Of a DNA stretch of 64,000 bases, positions 57,799-64,000 are shown piece after piece. The stretch lies in contig OW203761.1 in the NCBI GenBank assembly GCA_934045905.1, forward strand, positions 31,918,964 through 31,982,963, read 5' to 3'. Numbering within the stretch: position 1 is the first letter of the stretch; every line of letters begins with the position of its first letter. A model generated the notes under the pieces. That model searched no databases and was not told the DNA's origin. It saw nothing but the letters and a program-made list of their open reading frames with translations. Source of the stretch: Leuctra nigra (taxonomy: Eukaryota > Arthropoda > Insecta > Plecoptera > Leuctridae). A program made the position numbers and the translations under genes.

Positions 57799-59845
57799 CT
57801 ATGATTGGGTATGAAATGATGTAATTAGTCATTGATGATTTTGTAATTTCAGCAGTATGTAGGGTGACATTCAACAGTTCGCAGCCAAGTGCCAATGTTG
57901 GTATGGGAAACTGGTATTGGAACTATTGGAAGTGGGTGTAGGTTCAGCGTCAAAAGAAGCCAGACAAATACCCATGTTGGTATATATGGGAACTGGTAGG
58001 AACTACCTATTGGAAGTGGGTTTACTAGTTTGTTATAGCAGCACACAACTTCAACAAATGATAATGGTCCATAAATGTTCATTATCAGTTTTAAGAATAA
58101 GATGCTGATTAAAGTATGGAGATTCAATATGGGGGTCCTACTGAAAATCTAATCACTTAGATCTTGCAAGATCTTATTCAGAACTTGGCAAGGAAAAATA
58201 AATAATTATGCTATATTTTGCAAGATCTTGTTAAGATTTTTTCACTTGGTAGCTGGAGAGAATGAACAATACAATTGGATGATATTAAATTTGCTTTCTA
58301 TTGATTTATTAATTATTATTATGCACCGTGTTTCATTTAGATTTCGGTGCAGTTGCGTTAGCTTTAATGGTTAAAGCTACATTCACAAAGCGACGTAGGT
58401 ATGTAGACAACGTAGGTAGGCGGTCATAAACTTAGAGCTTAGTAGCAAATGTAAGAATGTTTGTTTCGTGGATTGCACACATCAAAATGGTTTGACATAC
58501 TTAATGTTAGTAAACTTAACAAAAATACCACAGTCCATAGTTTACTTGCATTGTGTTGGAAAAGTTTGTAAAAATTGGCAAATAGGTGTGATTGAAAAAC
58601 CGAACATACCCAATAATGATGATACCTGAAGCTACAGATAATACTCCCGGAAGAAAAAAAAGCTGTTGACTGCCTTCGATGTACAAGACAAGAAATTACG
58701 ATACATACTGGGTGTCCATAAATGAACCGGGCGATTTACCTACCACATAATTTTCAGTGTAATGCTCATTTTTAGCCAAATTCATTCAACTTTCATAATT
58801 GCATGTTAGGTAGTGCATGAATGATACTTTTAAGTTAGGTATGCCAAGCCAATGAATTTCATAGAATGAAAAATGATGATTTTTGTGGATCCATAGGCTG
58901 CAAGATTAGGTTCTATATTAATAAAAAAAAAACTTAGAAATGGTCCAAATTCAAGCAAGTAAACCAAAATTTCCTGGGGCTATGCTTTCCAAACCCTCAC
59001 ACGGAAATGTGTCACTCCTTAGTCCCTACAGCCTACATACCAATATAATTGTTATTTTGAATACCTAGGTACTGTCAAGTCCCACTTTTTTAATTTCCAA
59101 ATGTGGACAACCTACAAAACTATCTTTGACGAAACTATAACATGCTGTGAGACTGAGCGCTCATTCTTTTTGGCTGTTTTTTTAAGAACAAGATCGTCAT
59201 AGATATTTTGAATGTCTATGAGTTCACGTCTAAAGTAAAAGATATAGCTACGATTTTAGTTTACTTGCATTTTGAATTCAGCTTTAGAAAACATTATGAA
59301 TGTTATCATTCGGTAGCGTTATTATACTCGCCAACACTCTAATCATGTGCGCCAGCATGATTTCTGCCGGAGGGGATGTAGTGCAGTCCATACTTCCAAC
59401 AATAGTGCAATAAATTCGAACAAAAGGAATCGAAAAATGTATGGCCCCATGCTGAATTCCTGCAACTTTTGGAGTAACTAAGTACCTAATTATTAATTAA
59501 ATTAAACAATTAAATCTCAAATAACACAAGAAATTGGCAACTTTTTGGAGATTTTAAAATTGAATACCTAGTATATTGACTATTTATAATATAACCCGTC
59601 ATTTTATTCTTTAAAATTTGATTATTGAATTTGAACCATGGTAATTATGTGTGACTTGAAAAGAGCGTGTAGGTAATTTTAATACAGGTTATCCAAAAAA
59701 ATGAATGAATGAATTAATTACTCTGAACGTTGCAGGAATTCAGCTTGGGGCCATAAATTTTTGAGTTTCTCACAGTTGAATTAGTAAGTACGCAAATTTT
59801 CATGCTTGTGATCACAATTTGCACAATTGACCCCTAAAATTGGGA
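57799..59845. other. Upstream of MOB1 exon 2; local duplication at 57890-58020
   Basis: GCCAATGTTGGTATGGGAAA...GGAAGTGGGT is repeated about 90 bp later with small changes. At 58905-59000 a short stretch matches the CAGTGGTTAATTTG-family core (CCTGGGGCTATGCTTTCC). The first MOB1 exon was looked for here and not found. Confidence 0.5.
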
Positions 59846-59849
59846 GTTA

Positions 59850-60482
59850 TTCGACACTAAAAGTTGAAAAACGCCACCTAGCGGAAAAAGTTAACATCTA
59901 TACCACGAGTACTTGTGCTCATCTCATGCGCACAGTACCCGTTCAGGCAAGTCACTTAGATGTCAATCGTAACGAGTTCAGTAAAAGTTATCATTACATC
60001 GCGAAATAACAGAAATTGATGAATACCTTAGTGTCAACAATCAAATACAATCGGCATATTTCATTACAGCACACATTCATTCAAATTCTTGTGTAAACGA
60101 GATGTCTTTTCACCAAAAATCACCATTTGACAGATGCAAATTGTTTTTCTCACGGCCTTTTGAACACACATTTTTCTTGACGCCTCGTTCAAGCAATTGC
60201 AATCTGTCAAATGCTGCTTTTGGTGAATAGACAACTCGTTTTTACAAGAAATTGAATGAATGTGTGCTGTAATGAAATATGCCAATTGTATTTGATTGTT
60301 GACACTGAGGTAAGCATCAATTTTTGTTATTTCGCGATGTATTTATAACTTTTTACTGAACTCGTTACGATTGACATCTAAGTGACTTGTATGTAAATTA
60401 GTACGCACGCGCTGGGATTGTACTCGCGTGAGCGGCCATCTTACTGATATTAGCGCATTCTCTAGGTACTTTTAGTGTCGAA
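59850..60482. mobile_element. Long-arm foldback MITE flanked by TA
   Basis: TTCGACACTAAAAGT and ACTTTTAGTGTCGAA bound 633 bp. CACTTAGATGTCAATCGTAA, ATTGATGAATACCTTAGTGT and TTCATTACAGCACACATTCA are all mirrored, so most of the element can form one hairpin. TA lies on both sides. Confidence 0.8.
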
Positions 60483-60499
60483 TAGACTGCACTGATTGA

Positions 60500-60828
60500 C
60501 AGGCGCGTAGGAAGGGGGGTGGAATGGGGGGAAAATCCCCCCCTGTCTGATTCAATTCACCTCCCTATGTTCTTATACATTTATGTGTAAAGAAAAATTT
60601 TTGCATAAAAAGTGTTAAAATCGCGTAGAAATGCACCAAATTGATGCCTGAAATTCAAAATATTTCCGGAGCTTTGCGCCCCGGACCCGAATTTTGCTGG
60701 GGGGCCTTCTCCCTAGACCTCCCATTGTCTTCGTAGTCATTAGTATGTCCAGCAGCTCAAGTTATTTTACAATTTTACCCCCCCCCCCCCCCCCCCCCCC
60801 CCTTGCAAATTTAGTTCCTACGCGCCTG
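60500..60828. mobile_element. hAT MITE, TIR CAGGCGCGTAGGAA, 8-bp duplication CTGATTGA
   Basis: CAGGCGCGTAGGAA is mirrored by TTCCTACGCGCCTG. CTGATTGA occurs exactly at 60492-60499 and 60829-60836. The core (AGAAATGCACCAAATTGATG, GCGCCCCGGACCCG, GGGGGGCCTTCTCCC) is that of the CAGTGGTTAATTTG family. A run of about 25 C lies at 60778-60802. Confidence 0.9.
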
Positions 60829-60841
60829 CTGATTGAACCAA

Positions 60842-62080
60842 GTCGAGGCCCTCGTTATACTCACTTTGTTCTCAGGCCGTAGCATAGATATCGTGACGTC
60901 ACAGTAGAAGGCAGTCTCCGCGCTAGCCGGCATAGCGCGCTACGTGTTATTTCATGATTGCAACGCAACAAAACTCCCGATATCTTCGTAGTTTTCAATT
61001 ATATTGTTAGTTTAAAATGTTGCTAATGAAGTAGAGGATACGGTGTTTATTAAACAGCACTCAATCGTTTTTAATGTTGACGTAATTTATTACAATCAAT
61101 CCCTGAATAAACGTATTGCAATGCCAATACGGTATACGTTGAGAACATTGAACATTCCAAAGAGAATAATTATCTTACATTCTCATAACTACGGGATGCA
61201 TTTAGGACAAATTGAAATTAATATTGTGGTAGATATTGTCGTCAAGAACACATACATACCAATACATACTTGTCTACATACTGTAAATAATTCTGTAAAT
61301 AATTTTCTGATTGAATATTGGATATTCCAAATACAAATAACACATGTCCGCGATTATATTATATTTGTCTTTGATGCAACAGAAACCTATTCAGTGAATA
61401 GCGATTAGTGCTGATAGAAATGTGCTAAATAAGCTGCAGAACGTACGCGGCAGCAGTTTTGCTTTGTCTTCTCTTCAAGATACTTCCCACGCTCTTAGTC
61501 ATAATAACTTCTTCTGAAGGTTTATGTTTAGACCGAAATCAGTCAAAATAATATCTCAAATATCAATGATCAATGATGGCAGGCAGCCTATCTGCCTGAC
61601 CAATGAACCACAATTTAATTTGAACAAGACAAATATCATTGACTTTTGAAGCATTATCAATAATAAGCTTTATATCATTTATACGCATTTTTCGTTGTAG
61701 GTTTTATACATTGGGAACAGTCAGGTGTTGTTTTGACCTAACCATGCATTGGGTGGTTTAGTCGTGTTTCAATGTAAAGCAATGCATCATATTCTATACC
61801 GATCCAAAACATTACCGCTGGAGAAAAGTACCTATAAACTGCTATATTCCGCTATCAGAGCGACATTCGGCGTTACAGGTGTTAACACATTGTAACTGGT
61901 GTATCTGTGTGCTTCACAATTACAATGTGATGTTAAAATAACCGAATACACGTGCATTTCCGATGCATCCCGAGCGTGCGGCTCATAGCGCGCTGTGCTA
62001 AGCATTGCCTTCTAGTGTGACGTCACACGCCCGATTCTCGCTTAGGCTACGGCCTGTACGTATAATGAAGGCCTCGACCA
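60842..62080. mobile_element. TIR element of about 1.24 kb
   Basis: GTCGAGGCCCTCGTTATAC and the complement of GTATAATGAAGGCCTCGAC form the ends. The arms continue through AGGCCGTAGC, GTGACGTCACA, TAGAAGGCA and TAGCGCGCT for about 120 bp. The 121-codon ORF at 61043-61408 shows no known domain. Confidence 0.75.
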
Positions 62081-62210
62081 AGTATGGAAAATAGTCTGCC
62101 ATGTGGTATGGGAAGGGGGAGGCTTCCCCCACTATACCTCAGGGGGAGCGTTTGGTTTTTGACACTTTTAAAACAATTTTGAGATGCTTTTGTACATTTT
62201 CTGACATCCA

Positions 62211-62338
62211 GGGGCCGTATTCTAGAACATTTTAATTCCCAATTCTGATGGAATCTGATTCGGTTCAATGTTAATCCTTATGGCCGTGACCGGATTCCAT
62301 CAGTAATGGAATTGGGAAAACATTCTAGAATACACCTC
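62211..62338. mobile_element. Foldback MITE
   Basis: GGGGCCGTATTCTAGAACAT with TGATGGAATC is mirrored by GATTCCATCA with CATTCTAGAATACACC. Confidence 0.75.
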
Positions 62339-62767
62339 CAGGGGGGCGGCAAGTGCCCCCCTGGATGTGGCCCCTCTCCCAGAGCTTATGGCTCTGATGA
62401 TGCTTCCCGATTGGCCACACTGTATTAAAGTTAAGACCTCCAATGCAGCACTGTAAAATAATGTAGGTAATGTTTATTATGGAATACCCTGTATTAAACA
62501 TTTTGTTACATCTTTCATTAAAATTTCTGCTTATTCATAGATTGCACTAACTTCTTCAGTTGAGGTAAATGAATGTATTTTTGTAAAGTGAAGTGAGTGA
62601 TTACTCTTCATATTAAGATTTCTCCGGGGACTACAATCTCCCCAAGTAAGTAGTAACCATTAAAACTATCAAATATTGCCAAAAAAAAGCACAGTAGGTA
62701 TCACAACTAGAGGTATTCTGAATGGTGCCATCAAGATGGTGTCAAAACTGTATCTCTCATGCAAACT

Positions 62768-62945
62768 ACAGTCGGGGCGCCGAGTGTTTGAACTCTCACC
62801 AGAATGCGCTGATATGCCATTTTTCTGCTAGGTCGAGAAAGACTTCATTGCGCGCTCACCTTGGTATGACGTCTTTCTCCGCCTAACAGAGCAAGTGACG
62901 GTGGCTCCATCTAGTGAGAGTTCAAACACTCGGCGCCCCGACTGT
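62768..62945. mobile_element. Foldback MITE
   Basis: ACAGTCGGGGCGCCGAGTGT with TTGAACTCTCAC is exactly mirrored at the right end. A weaker inner pair (GAGAAAGAC/GTCTTTCTC) surrounds the centre. Confidence 0.85.
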
Positions 62946-63015
62946 GTGAATACATAAAAGATCTATACAGAATATTTCATAATAAATAATCCTTTACAGT
63001 GTTCATTGAGTTACT

Positions 63016-63187
63016 AGGTCTATTCGACGGGGTGTTCTAACCTGCTCAGATCACACCAGAAGACGTCACCGCATAATTTACTTATACCTATCAGTCGAGT
63101 TTTGATTCGTAATCCTTGCACCTAACATATTCAGTGACGTACTTCCGCTTGCTCGGAGCAGGTTAGAGCACCCCGACGAACAAACCT
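63016..63187. mobile_element. TIR element, TAGGT(T/C)TGTTCGTCGG family copy 2
   Basis: TAGGTCTATTCGACGGGGTG with TTCTAACCTGCTC is mirrored by GAGCAGGTTAGAGCACCCCG and ACGAACAAACCTA. Related to 31419-31891 but shorter. Confidence 0.75.
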
Positions 63188-64000
63188 ACCTACAGTAGTT
63201 CAGCACTGGAAACGGTGATTGAGACAGAACTGGTCAATCGGAAATCGATGTCAGAGCTCTGACATAACGCTAGAGATAAACCATCATCAATGGTTACATA
63301 TAGGTTTCATATGGTTACATATAGTACATATAGGTAAACAGTCTGTCGATTCTCGGTATACCTATTTGCAGGTTTCCATTGATTTCCATTCAGAATTTGC
63401 ATAGGTAACGGAGCTTGACAAGAAGCATGTGTTTGTTTTGGCAGGTTGTAAATATAGAGATGAGCCAGGTTTCAAGTCATGGGGCCTATTTTCGAGTTTG
63501 TTGAAAAGGTTCGCCATGCGGTAATGAGCCACTAAACAATGGATTCAGCTAATTTAACATTGAGAACATCGATATTTTACTTGATTTCGCATAGTCGAAC
63601 ATTTTCGCATTCGGTTTCAACTCGAGAATAGGCACCCAGGGGCAGGAAGGCCGATTTTTGCTTAGCTGTGTATGGCCCGGAGCTTGTTAGTAAATGTCTT
63701 ATTCTCAAGCCGTTGACAATGGACGACTGGCCATTGCCACTGGACACGGCATTTGCCGATATAGGTAGTATAGCGAAAATCGACAGACTGTAGGTAGGTA
63801 GGTATACCTATACTTTTTTCATTAACATTTTGTTATCCCATTTGTTTGCATTTTATTCCTAAATCGAGAAAAGTATGTATGGTAAGGTTAGGTAGGTGGT
63901 ACGTACCTAGGTACCTAATGTATGAATTAAAGCCTGCCAACTTGCTTGACCTCAAATTTGACAAACAATATTTTATTATTTAATATGTAAGCTTAACTTT
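63188..64000. other. Window end, no gene seen
   Basis: AT-rich sequence with GTAGGTAGGTATACCTA patches at about 63790 and 63890. No coding or repeat family is recognised. Confidence 0.5.

Noticed and set aside
61043..61408. 121-codon ORF as a gene
   Set aside because: It sits in the middle of a 1.24-kb TIR element and has no known domain. It could be a transposase relic but nothing supports that.

Overview
This is nuclear DNA from an arthropod, most probably an insect outside the Drosophila lineage. It is AT-rich and carries multi-exon genes with GT-AG introns, long introns full of small transposons, and many GTAGGTACCTAC-type simple-sequence patches. It encodes an angiomotin, a family generally reported missing from Drosophila. 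No bacterial, viral, plastid or mitochondrial genes are seen, and the species cannot be named from the sequence alone.

Five protein-coding genes are supported. (1) At 1-9224 (+) lie the last five exons of an acidic, lysine-rich chromatin-type protein, tentatively an RSF1-like remodelling subunit, with a proline-rich tail. (2) At 14111-25988 (+) is a 12-exon angiomotin (Amot) gene of about 1026 codons. It has two PPxY motifs, a LATS-type HxKxxT site, the AMOT coiled coil and a C-terminal exon with a four-fold peptide repeat. (3) At 28853-32564 (-) is a complete four-exon RBM22, a spliceosome activation factor. (4) At 32959-50696 (+) is a complete nine-exon SF1, the branch-point binding protein, head-to-head with RBM22 with 394 bp between the start codons. 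(5) At 56878-57798 (-) are four of the probable five coding exons of MOB1 (mats), the LATS/NDR co-activator.

Two functional themes recur. RBM22 and SF1 are both splicing factors and appear to share one promoter region. Amot and MOB1 both belong to the Hippo pathway: MOB1 activates LATS, and LATS phosphorylates angiomotin. Their closeness (about 31 kb) may be chance.

Most of the remaining sequence is mobile DNA. There are C-terminal fragments of two non-LTR retrotransposon families, two copies of a 5S-rRNA-headed SINE, several hAT-type elements with 8-bp target duplications, a TTAA-flanked element, and more than a dozen foldback MITEs. Several are nested. The clearest is a SINE (14491-16239) holding a 1414-bp inverted-repeat element, which itself holds a 486-bp hAT MITE. 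A second SINE copy at 46 kb serves as the empty site. Two copies of one compound element, at 23.4 and 26.6 kb, differ by inversion of a 228-bp core relative to its shell.

All coordinates and alignments were read by eye. Exon borders of SF1, RBM22, MOB1 and Amot rest on phase consistency, splice consensus and remembered family sequence. The identity of the first gene and some element ends are less certain.
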